DNA of 64,000 bases from DAOUET01 sp034430155 (GTDB lineage: Bacteria > Chloroflexota > Anaerolineae > Anaerolineales > UBA4823), in the NCBI GenBank assembly GCA_034430155.1, contig DAOUET010000145.1, positions 1 through 64,000 on the forward strand, read 5' to 3'. Position 1 is the stretch's first letter. Each line of letters opens with the position of its first letter. Positions 23,889-32,500 of the stretch are shown here, in pieces. The notes under the pieces are model-generated. The model was not told where the DNA came from, searched no databases, and saw only the letters and a program-made list of their open reading frames with translations. The position numbers and the translations under genes were made by a program.

Positions 23889-24908
23889 TTAAGCGCCAAT
23901 GCTTTCTAGTGCTCGTAAAACAGCTGCGTGCAGGTGGTCGTTTGAAGCACAAACACCACGATTGCGAGCCAGAGTGCGTCCAGCCGAAAAGTCCAGGGGG
24001 TTACCATCCAGGTCGCTAACCTGCCCGCCAGCTTCTTCAACCAGCAATGAGCCAGCCGCTTGATCCCAAATTTTTTCCCGGTAGTTGGGTTGCTCCAGTG
24101 AAAGCAGTCGCAGGTACAATTCGCTCGCTCCCGCCGCCAACAAGGAGTATTTGGCCTGGCTATCCATCCTAACCGGCTCTGCTTGGATATCCAGCTCTCT
24201 GGCGAGGGCCTCCATCTCTCCAACGTTTGTATGGCCAGACTCAAAGGAACGCAACAGACGCGCCTGGCTTGGATCGTCCAAATCTGAGACATGCAGCGGG
24301 ATATAGGTGGTGCTATCCCCCTGCAGCGGAGTTGTCCAGGTACCCTCACCACGCACAGCAAAAACCAGCGAACCAGATCCATCAAAATCAGATTGGTAAC
24401 CTGCGACTAGGTTTGGACAGCCGAGCACACCAACCTGGACCTTTGCGTCCACCACTAATGCCAGCGCCACGGCGTATTGGTTGCCTCGTAAAAAACCCTT
24501 GGTACCATCGATTGGATCTAACGTCCAAAATCGCTTTCCAGGAGCGCCGTTACCCCTGTCGATCCACGAACATACCTTTGCAGGTTCGACATCAGGGGTA
24601 AAGGTTGTGACAAATTTGACAACGCCTTCCAGGGTAGCCCTTTCTTCGGGTTGCTGCAAGGCACTGGAATCCTCTTCGCCCACCAGTGAGTCATCGGGAA
24701 AGGCTTTATTCAGCAGGTAGCCTGTAAGCGCCTGAGAAGCAAAATCTGCAATGGTGACTGGCGAACGATCAGCCTTGGTAAGCGCTTGCGAGACCATTTC
24801 CGATTGTACGATTTTCACCAATAGGGCAGCCTGGCGGACTGCTTCCAGGGCGAAGCGTACTTCAGCAGTATTGAGACTATCTGGATAGTGTCTTTCGTTT
24901 ATAATCAT
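23889..24908 (-). CDS. 3'(2'),5'-bisphosphate nucleotidase / inositol monophosphatase family (SAL1/HAL2-like)
   Basis: A lithium-sensitive-type metal phosphatase of 339 residues. It has VGEEDSS at 76-82 (metal 1 and 2 glutamates), WTLDPIDGTKGFLRGNQYAV at about 128-147, and the C-terminal WDQAAGSLLVEEAGG. The RGNQYAVALAL extension after DGTKGF is characteristic of the eukaryote-like HAL2/SAL1 group that hydrolyses 3'-phosphoadenosine 5'-phosphate, so removal of PAP is favoured over inositol phosphatase activity. It begins three bases after the rimO stop, implying cotranscription. Confidence 0.88.
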   Translation of the reverse strand: MIINERHYPDSLNTAEVRFALEAVRQAALLVKIVQSEMVSQALTKADRSPVTIADFASQALTGYLLNKAFPDDSLVGEEDSSALQQPEERATLEGVVKFVTTFTPDVEPAKVCSWIDRGNGAPGKRFWTLDPIDGTKGFLRGNQYAVALALVVDAKVQVGVLGCPNLVAGYQSDFDGSGSLVFAVRGEGTWTTPLQGDSTTYIPLHVSDLDDPSQARLLRSFESGHTNVGEMEALARELDIQAEPVRMDSQAKYSLLAAGASELYLRLLSLEQPNYREKIWDQAAGSLLVEEAGGQVSDLDGNPLDFSAGRTLARNRGVCASNDHLHAAVLRALESIGA

Positions 24909-24911
24909 GGC

Positions 24912-26285
24912 TTAAATCAACTGGCTTATCTGATCGAAACCGATCACCGTAGGGCTTGTCTCCACCACCCCGCTCAAATCATAAGCCATCGCTCCATTTA
25001 TTCTTACTGGTACCATCTGTCCCGGCTGGATATCTCCCTCGACGACGACCAACCCGTCGATCTCCGGTGCATCGCGGTAGGTCCGGCCCACAGACAATCC
25101 ATCTCCTTGTCCTTCGATCAGCACATCCATGGTCTTACCTACAAAACCCTGATTCTTCTCCAATGAAATGTTTTGCTGCAATTCCATCAAGTGCTCCCAG
25201 CGTTCTTCTTTTACCTTCGGAGGGATAGGGTCACCCAAAGGTTCGCTGCTCGTACCCGGTTCGAAAGAGAATTGGAAGGCGCCCACCCGGTCAAAGCGAA
25301 TCTCTTCAAGAAAATCAAGCAAAGTCTGAAATTCATCTTCGGTTTCTCCCGGATAGCCGACGATAAAAGTGCTGCGTAGCGAAAGTTCAGGCATTGCCAT
25401 ACGCATCTTTTCCAGGGTTCGGTATACCCACGCCATATTAGCCGGACGGCCCATCCTTCGTAGCATCGCAGGATGGGCATGCTGCAGGGGCATATCCAGG
25501 TAAGCTACGATCTGCGGGTGCTTTGCCATTGTCTCAATCAACCGGTCGGTCACATAGCCCGGGAAAGCATACATCAGCCGGATCCATTCTATCTGGGGGA
25601 CCGCCGAAACCAGCCTATCCAGGAGCTTTGCCAGGCCATTTTTCAGTCCTAAGTCATGCCCGTAATCGGTGGTATCCTGGGCGATTAATATTAACTCATG
25701 CACACCCATATCCTGCAATACCCGGGCCTCCTCTAGGATCATCTCTATCGGTCGGCTGACAGCTGTTCCTTTGATCAAGGGAATGGCACAAAACGCGCAC
25801 GGTCTCCGGCAGCCATCCGCGATCTTGATATAGGCACTGGCCCCCTGTACAGCTACCCGCCGCGCGCCGGCCTCATCCCTTCCCACCGTGGCGGTATCCG
25901 GCAAATGGTAAAGCATCTCGGGGTGTTTCCCACCACGCAACTTTTGAACCACCTGCACGATATCCATCCAGCGACGAGTGCCCAAGATTCCATCTATCCC
26001 TGGCACCTGGCGCACGACCTGCTTGCCATATCGCTGGGTCAGGCATCCAGCCGCGATCAATACTTGCCCATCCCGCTTCTGAGCCGCCAGCTCTGCGAGC
26101 ACATGCAAGGACTCTTCTTTAGCTGGCCCGATAAACCCGCAGGTATTGACAATCAACACCTGGGCTCCAGTCGGGTTTTCAGCAGGCCGGTAGCCTGATT
26201 TCTCCAGGAGTTGCGCCATCGATTCAGAATCCACCGTGTTTTTTGAACACCCTAATGATTTAAGATGAAATGTTTTCGACTCCAT
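24912..26285 (-). CDS. rimO: Ribosomal protein S12 methylthiotransferase RimO
   Basis: RimO adds a methylthio group to an aspartate of ribosomal protein S12 with two [4Fe-4S] clusters. The 457-residue product has the N-terminal cluster cysteines Cys13 (SLGCSKNTVDSE), Cys49 (VNTCGF) and Cys81 (AAGCLTQRY). The radical-SAM triad Cys159/163/166 lies in DGCRRPCAFC, and a C-terminal TRAM domain follows (DVLIEGQGDGLSVGRTYRDA). SLGCSKNTVDSE and LIAQDTTDYG favour RimO over MiaB. It leads a unit with the nucleotidase and the glycosyltransferase. Confidence 0.94.
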   Translation of the reverse strand: MESKTFHLKSLGCSKNTVDSESMAQLLEKSGYRPAENPTGAQVLIVNTCGFIGPAKEESLHVLAELAAQKRDGQVLIAAGCLTQRYGKQVVRQVPGIDGILGTRRWMDIVQVVQKLRGGKHPEMLYHLPDTATVGRDEAGARRVAVQGASAYIKIADGCRRPCAFCAIPLIKGTAVSRPIEMILEEARVLQDMGVHELILIAQDTTDYGHDLGLKNGLAKLLDRLVSAVPQIEWIRLMYAFPGYVTDRLIETMAKHPQIVAYLDMPLQHAHPAMLRRMGRPANMAWVYRTLEKMRMAMPELSLRSTFIVGYPGETEDEFQTLLDFLEEIRFDRVGAFQFSFEPGTSSEPLGDPIPPKVKEERWEHLMELQQNISLEKNQGFVGKTMDVLIEGQGDGLSVGRTYRDAPEIDGLVVVEGDIQPGQMVPVRINGAMAYDLSGVVETSPTVIGFDQISQLI

Positions 26286-26409
26286 AACCTGGTTACCAAT
26301 TATCTAATCGTTAAATGAATTTAATCCATATCCTCAAGCATGACCTCTCTAATAATGGTTCGAAAATCAAGCCATGCCATTTCTTGAACACATGCTATTA
26401 CCATCTCTC

Positions 26410-27714
26410 TCAAGGTACCGATGTGGCTTGAGGAGTTTCTGTTTGGGTTTGTGTTAGGTTGTTTTCCGGCGTGGCTGTAAATGTGGGGGTGGCCGTGATC
26501 GTTGGCGTCGGTAGCAACTCACCCTGTGGCGTAAACACCCGATCCACCACTTCACCAAATATGCCCATTGGTCCTAAATCGTTCTGATTAAAAATCAATT
26601 GTAAAGCTGCTCCATTTCCAGTAAGGATTTCAACTTCATCCTCGCCAGCAAACGAATAGGCGCTGCCAGGTATCACCCGGCCTTCCAATTCCACCTTGCC
26701 ATCGACGGTCACGCGCAACCAGCTCCTTTGCCGCACCACCAAGGAGACTTGCACCGGACCACTACCAGCAGGAGTTGGCGGAATCTCTTCTATCACCGCC
26801 GTCTCAACTACTCCAAGGGTATCCACTCCCGCTTCCACTGTTGGGGGGGGCGCTCCAACGGATTTGGTTTCACTGGCAGCGCTAACTGTAGGCGAGGCAA
26901 TCGCTTCGGAGGTAGCTGTAAGAGCCATATCTTCAGTAGGCATTAAGGCATCTGCGATCGAAGGCACAGTAACCGCAGCCTGCTCGCCGCTGCCTAAAGA
27001 GCTGATGCGTATGGCACCCCAAATTATAAAAGCTCCCAGAAACAAGACCAAAATACCCACCAACAAGAAATCACCGGAGAATACCCGCCAGAGGGGGGCC
27101 GGCACGCCTCGGGACCGTTTTTTATTCAATGGGCGCGGCCTAGTCGCCTGTTTTGCGACCAAACGAGCCTGCAATCCATCAGCAAAACGCAATAAGAGTG
27201 GTTCCGGATTCAGCCCTAAGAATACAGCGTAGTTTGACAGCATCCCTCGTCCTTGCACTGGAGAGGGGAGGTCGTCAAGGTTTCCCGATTCTAAGGCCTC
27301 CAAGTAATGGAGACGTAAGTGCGTGTGACGCTCGACCTCTTCCAAATGAAGACCCAACAGTTCTCTCTGATGCTGTAATTTACCTCCGATCTCCTTGAAA
27401 ATCACCCATTCTTCACCTGGAGCAATCTCCTTTTCCTCAACCGTGGGTGTGAGGATTTCTGCTTGTATATCAGGTGTGTGGCTAACCTCGCCATCCATTG
27501 AATCCACCAATGCCTCCGGATCCAGACCGAGGAAGCTGGCATATACTCTGAGAAAGCCGCGCGCCTGCACTATGGAGGGCAGCCGTTCAAAGTCCCCAGC
27601 TTCCATTGCTTCCAAATAGTGCAGGCGTACGCGGGTCCCTTGAGCAACTTGCTCCAGGGAAAATCCGTTTTCCATACGCCTCTGGCGGAGTTTTTCGCCA
27701 ATAGAATCGATCAA
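26410..27714 (-). CDS. RodZ-like membrane protein with two HTH domains
   Basis: A 434-residue protein with two successive RodZ-type helix-turn-helix domains: residues 1-67 (IGEKLRQRRMENGFSLEQVA) and about 108-175 (IGGKLQHQRELLGLHLEEVE). Both end in the RodZ-specific RGxLxxYAxFLGL helix. A basic stretch, one membrane helix (about 215-235), a long Thr/Ala/Pro-rich extracytoplasmic linker and a DUF4115-like beta domain (SWLRVTVDGKVELEGRV) follow. RodZ couples MreB to the elongasome; here the duplicated HTH suggests a modified cytoplasmic contact. The start is TTG at 27714 with GGTGAG seven bases upstream. Confidence 0.8.
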   Translation of the reverse strand: MIDSIGEKLRQRRMENGFSLEQVAQGTRVRLHYLEAMEAGDFERLPSIVQARGFLRVYASFLGLDPEALVDSMDGEVSHTPDIQAEILTPTVEEKEIAPGEEWVIFKEIGGKLQHQRELLGLHLEEVERHTHLRLHYLEALESGNLDDLPSPVQGRGMLSNYAVFLGLNPEPLLLRFADGLQARLVAKQATRPRPLNKKRSRGVPAPLWRVFSGDFLLVGILVLFLGAFIIWGAIRISSLGSGEQAAVTVPSIADALMPTEDMALTATSEAIASPTVSAASETKSVGAPPPTVEAGVDTLGVVETAVIEEIPPTPAGSGPVQVSLVVRQRSWLRVTVDGKVELEGRVIPGSAYSFAGEDEVEILTGNGAALQLIFNQNDLGPMGIFGEVVDRVFTPQGELLPTPTITATPTFTATPENNLTQTQTETPQATSVP

Positions 27715-27785
27715 ATCAATCTCACCGGGTTGCTGCTAATTCAGCCTTTTTCCAAGGAAAGACTTTTCTATTATACAGCAGACAC

Positions 27786-27827
27786 AAAACACCGATCCTA
27801 AAGCATAGTGCTATAGAGGGATCGGTG
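27786..27827 (-). terminator. Intrinsic terminator of rplI
   Basis: On the minus strand CACCGATCC and GGATCGGTG form a nine-pair outer stem. The loop contains a smaller AGCA/TGCT pairing, and TTTTG follows. It lies between rplI and the RodZ-like gene and so separates the two. Confidence 0.65.
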
Positions 27828-27890
27828 ACGTAAATATTCGATTTTTCAGGAATTCCAGCTGGGAGATATTTCCTGCCAGGTGAAAAGAGA

Positions 27891-28511
27891 CTAATTTTCT
27901 GATTCTTCAATATCGTTAGATTCGAGGTCTTCTACCTCAATCTCTTCCGTAGAGGAATCTTCTTCGGCTTGCAATTCAACTGCCTCTTCAGTCTCTTCAA
28001 CTTCAGGCTGGATGTTGACTGCCTCTTCTTCAACAGATACTTTCTCGACGGCGAGATCAGGGCTCTCTCCCTCGCGGTGGACAATCACAGTCACCTCAGG
28101 AACCAAATCCACTGTCAGGCGCACCTGAACAGTATGTTCGCCCAGGTTGCGTAATGGTTGCGAATCAATTTGGCGACGGCTGATTTCCACGCTTGCTTTC
28201 TCACTGAGAGCTTCAGCGATCATTTGTGTGGTGATGGACCCATATAGTTTACCTGTTTCGCTGGCTTTGGCAGGGAAGGTGAGCAATACACCCGCCAGCT
28301 GTTCGGCAACGCCGCTCATTTCCTTATTGAGTTCCTGGCGGCGAGCGCTTGCTTCTTCCCGGATCTGTCCCGCCTGTTTGACAGCTCCCGCGGTTGCCAG
28401 CACGGCCAATCCCTGAGGGATCAGATAGTTCCGGCCATAACCGTTGGCGACCCGTTTGACGTCACCTGCACGGCCCAGCTTATAAACATCTTTTAACAGT
28501 AGTACTTTCAT
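27891..28511 (-). CDS. rplI: Ribosomal protein L9 with acidic C-terminal extension
   Basis: L9 binds domain V of 23S rRNA near the L1 stalk base and helps hold the reading frame. The first 150 residues are typical: MKVLLLKDVYKLGRAGDVKR and the signature NGYGRNYLIPQGLAVLAT (about 23-40). A long connecting helix and the C-terminal domain (YGSITTQMIAEAL) follow. Residues from about 155 to 206 form an extra tail dominated by Glu and Asp (EEAVNIQPEVEETEEAVELQ and on). Normal L9 ends near 150, so the tail is an addition. The gene is alone, without rpsF, ssb or rpsR nearby. Confidence 0.93.
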   Translation of the reverse strand: MKVLLLKDVYKLGRAGDVKRVANGYGRNYLIPQGLAVLATAGAVKQAGQIREEASARRQELNKEMSGVAEQLAGVLLTFPAKASETGKLYGSITTQMIAEALSEKASVEISRRQIDSQPLRNLGEHTVQVRLTVDLVPEVTVIVHREGESPDLAVEKVSVEEEAVNIQPEVEETEEAVELQAEEDSSTEEIEVEDLESNDIEESEN

Positions 28512-28692
28512 CTTTCATCAAGCCCTTTCATTATTATTCGCTCTTAGCGTATTCGAACGCAACCTCGAAGCGGTAATGCCGCTAGCGATCTTGAGGTGCC
28601 ACAAGTTCTGCATAAAGCAGGCCCGGGCGAAGGGTACAACGCACCGGGCTAAGGGATTTTACCAGATGGGGGGGTCAGAGTCAACAATGATT
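28512..28692 (-). other. Leader region of rplI with inverted repeats
   Basis: Upstream of rplI on the minus strand are an imperfect hairpin (GCCCGG with CCGGGC, about 20-base loop) and a second one (AGCGG with CCGCT, five-base loop). A structured leader that responds to a ribosomal protein is possible. No known L9 leader is recognised. The right end also carries the divergent recO -10 box. Confidence 0.3.
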
Positions 28693-28698
28693 TATAAT
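28693..28698 (+). promoter_or_regulatory. -10 box of recO (leaderless)
   Basis: A perfect TATAAT ends seven bases before the recO ATG. No Shine-Dalgarno fits in the gap. A -35 box is not evident. Confidence 0.6.
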
Positions 28699-28705
28699 TG
28701 CTGCA

Positions 28706-29467
28706 ATGTCCGTTCGTGAACGATCCTTGCGCGCCGAAGCAGTAGTGCTCCGGCATTCCGATTTGGGAGAAGCTGACCGCCTGCTCTCAATTTATACTCG
28801 CGAAATGGGTAAAGTGCGCGCCATAGCAAAAGGCGCACGCAAAATGCGTTCGCGCAAAGCCGGTCATTTACAGCCCTTCACCCGCGTTAGTCTGCAGCTG
28901 GCACGCGGCCGGGATTTGTTCATCATCACCCAGGCAGAGACGGTCCAACCCTATCTACACTTGCGACAAGACTTGCTGCTGGTGGGATATGCTGCCTATG
29001 TGGTAGAACTACTCGATAGATTTACCTATGAAAATGACGAAAATCGCTCGATTTATCGCTTATTGTGGAACACTCTCGCCCGCCTGGACTCGGAACCAGA
29101 TCCACTTCTGGCAGTGCATTATTATGAGGTTCGTCTACTCGACTTGCTTGGCTACCGTCCAGAGCTGTTTAAATGCGTAAAATGCGAATCTCAGATCAAG
29201 CCTGAAGACCAATTTTTTTCCGCTGCTCGAGGGGGTGTGCTATGCTCCTCCTGCGGAAGGGTCGCTAATAATGCCCGCCGAATCTCTGTAACCGCCCTTA
29301 AATATTTGCGCCATTTCCAGCGCAGTTCATATACCGAAGCCAGCCGAGCTCGCCTCAGCCCCGCTGTCAACCAAGAAATTGATATTTTGATGCAGCATTA
29401 TCTTACCTTCATTTTGGAACGCAACCTTAATTCCCCCGCCTTCATACAACACCTGAAGAGTGAATGA
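28706..29467 (+). CDS. recO: DNA repair protein RecO
   Basis: RecO works with RecR and RecF to load RecA on SSB-coated DNA and anneals single strands. The 253-residue product has the N-terminal OB fold (RAEAVVLRHSDLGEADRLLS, then TREMGKVRAIAKGARKMRS). A helical middle with LDLLGYRPELFKCVKC follows. Four zinc-binding cysteines lie in KCVKCES and LCSSCG. Length and motifs are ordinary. The transcript appears leaderless. It converges on the large histidine kinase gene. Confidence 0.95.
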   Translation: MSVRERSLRAEAVVLRHSDLGEADRLLSIYTREMGKVRAIAKGARKMRSRKAGHLQPFTRVSLQLARGRDLFIITQAETVQPYLHLRQDLLLVGYAAYVVELLDRFTYENDENRSIYRLLWNTLARLDSEPDPLLAVHYYEVRLLDLLGYRPELFKCVKCESQIKPEDQFFSAARGGVLCSSCGRVANNARRISVTALKYLRHFQRSSYTEASRARLSPAVNQEIDILMQHYLTFILERNLNSPAFIQHLKSE

Positions 29468-29528
29468 CTACCCAGGAGGCATCCAACCCTTTGAATTGAG
29501 ATCTCCCAAAAGGTAACGAATGGCAATC

Positions 29529-32500
29529 TCAAGGTTTTTCGTTTAGCATTTTCTGGATCATCTCACTGAAGGCCTGCACCGAAAAGGGTTTTTGCATCCA
29601 ATGTACTTCGTTTCTCTCCAATAAAGCCTGATCCTCTCCGTGTAAAGGATGTCCGGTAATAAATAATATCCTCACCAGCGGCCAGCGTTCCTGTAAAGTC
29701 CGGTATAAAGCCACGCCTCCCATTTCCGGCATCACTATATCGCTGATCACCAAGGCGATCCGCTCTGCTTGTTTTTCGTAGATGTGCATCGCTTCCAGGC
29801 CATCCGCAGCCAGCACCACCTGATAGTTATTGGCTTCCAATAGATCCTTCATAGCTTCACGAGCAAAAGGATCGTCTTCAACAACGAGGATGGTTTCACC
29901 TTTCCCTTCGATCCCCACCTCACTTTCTACAATTTCATCATCGTCATCATCTGAGGTAAAGGGTTGCAAGAATATATGAAAGGTTGTGCCATCGCCTGGC
30001 TGGCTGTGTACGTCTATGTAACCGTCGTGCTGCTTGATAATGCCATAAGCCTGTGCTAAACCTAATCCCGTGCCTTGGCCCACCGGTTTGGAAGTGAAAA
30101 ATGGCTCGAAAATGTGAGGTATCGCTTCTGGGGGAATGCCCTCGCCGTTGTCTCTTACAGCCATTCTAATCCAATCACCAGGTGGTAGATCGGGGCAGGA
30201 TGATTGCTCGCCCGGCTCTAAATGCAAGCGATCCAACTTGATTTGCAATCTGCCCCCTGCAGGCATGGCATCGCGGGCGTTGACAGCCAGATTCATGAAC
30301 ACCTGCTGCAAGCGGGTAGGATCTGCCCTTACCCGGTACTCTCCCGGTGTGTAGTTTAATTCCACCCGAATGGTTTCAGGCAGAACGCGCTTCAGTAATT
30401 TATCCAGTTCTTTTACGAACGGCAATAAGTCTAATGTGCTTTGCTCCATCACCGAACGGCGGCTGAAATCCAAGATCTGGCGGATCAAACTGGCTGCCCG
30501 TTGTACCTGCTGTTGAATGATCCCAATTCGTTCTCGGCTGGTAAGAGGTAGGTTGGTATCACGTTTCAATAAATCCGCATAGACGATGATAGCCGCCAGG
30601 ATGTTGTTGAAGTCATGAGCTATACCAGCTGCCAGCTGCCCCACAGTTGCTAACCGTTCTTGCATCTGAATACGAGTCTGGGTTTCTCGATCGCGGGTTA
30701 CGTCCCTTAAAACCAACACCCAGCCACCAGGATGCTCTCCCGCACCCAATGGTTGGGCAGTTACCTCAAACACGTTGCGATGAGCCTCCATTGTGGCAAA
30801 TTCATGCCATAAGCCCTCTCCATCAACCGCTAAGACCTCATCCAATGATTTGCCTGCCAGTTGGGTCAATCCTTCCCCCGGTTTATCACAGTCCAGGACC
30901 GCGAGGTATTCATGCCCGGCGGGATTGGCGAGGATCATGCGTTTTCGCTCATCTAGCAGCAACACCCCTTCCGGCACACTATCCATAATCTGTTGTACCT
31001 GCCTGGCGTGGACTTGTATCTGTTCCAACAGCTCAATACGTTCTACAGCACCCCCTAGTTGCCGCCCAACGCCCTCCAATAAGGCCACTTCTTCCTGGTT
31101 CCACTCTCGAGGTCGGGGCGAAGCGACGCTTATGCCACCAATGCGGGTGCCCTCTGACAAGATAGCCACAGTGAGCGTGGCTCTCAAATCAAAAGAAGCC
31201 ATGATTGGTACGTATCTCGATAAGGTTCCTGTCTTGTTTACTTTTTTCCAATCCTCGATAGCGATTGTATTCGATAAGTCAAGGTCGTTTGGAAGGAGGA
31301 CTTCGGCGGTCTCAACGCCGATATTGCCTGGTATGACGCGTATTACGCTTTGGCCTGCTACCCAGATTCCACCATTCTCCAAACCTAGTGCTCTTAAGAC
31401 GTGTTCCAAGGCTACTTCCAGGACGCTCTTCAGGTCTGAGGCTGCTGCTACAGCCGTGATGATTGCATTGAGAGCCTCCAAATGGGCCGCTCGGCGGCGG
31501 GTTTCATCGAACAGGCGGGCGTTTTGTAAAGCCACCGCTGCTTGCCGGGCGAATGCCAGCAAAACATCCTGTTCGGCATCAGACCAGTTGTGAACCTCAT
31601 CATAATAACAGCCAATCGTAGCGATTACCTGGTTCTCATAAACCAAAGGCCATAACCCCATTGCCTGATAGCCCTCAGTTCGGCTCAACCTCAGCAATAG
31701 TGAGTCCTGCTCCAATCTATTGACATCCTGTATCAGGACAGCTTCGGTATTATGCAACAATTGCCCGCCAGGGAGTTCACTAATCTGAGCGAGTACTTCT
31801 TGCAGATAGGTCTCTGATAGGCCATAGGACCAGCGACAGGTAGCCTCATTATCTCTGTTACGGAAATACACTGCCGCTCGAGTAGCACTACCGAGACTCA
31901 TCGCCCCCTTTCCGATCTCCTCTATCACCTCGCCAACCGAAAGAGGTCTATTGAGAGTCTCACTCAAAGAAGCCAAAGTTCCCATCAGTTCAGCTTGTTC
32001 GCTGGTGGCCGCAAACAAAGCTAAACGCTCTACCGCCTGGCTGACCTGGCTAGCAGCTTTCTCAACCAGATCGATTTCGGATTGTAAGAAATAGCGCGGC
32101 TTGACATCGGCGATCTGTAAGGCTCCCACCACCTCGCCCCCGAAGAGGATCGGCACGATCAGTAAAGATGAAATTTCTCGCTGCTGCATGAACTCCCGAA
32201 ACATTGGCAGGTCTGTGTCGATTCGGTCGGTCGTGATTACCACCGATCCTTTATGCTCGAATAGGTTAACCATGGCGTCTTTATCAAAAAGAGGGATCAT
32301 ATTCCCCAAGCTACTAGGACGACCAGGTTCCACGTATTCAGCGATCACTTGTACAAAGGTTTGTTGGGTGTTTACCAACCCAAAACTAGATTCGGCAACC
32401 CGGAAAAAGTGTGCCAATTCAGCGCAAACCGTCTGAAAAGCGGAAGACAGATCCTTTTCCGTGGCGGTGATAGCGATAATTTGGCTGAGAAAAGTGACTT

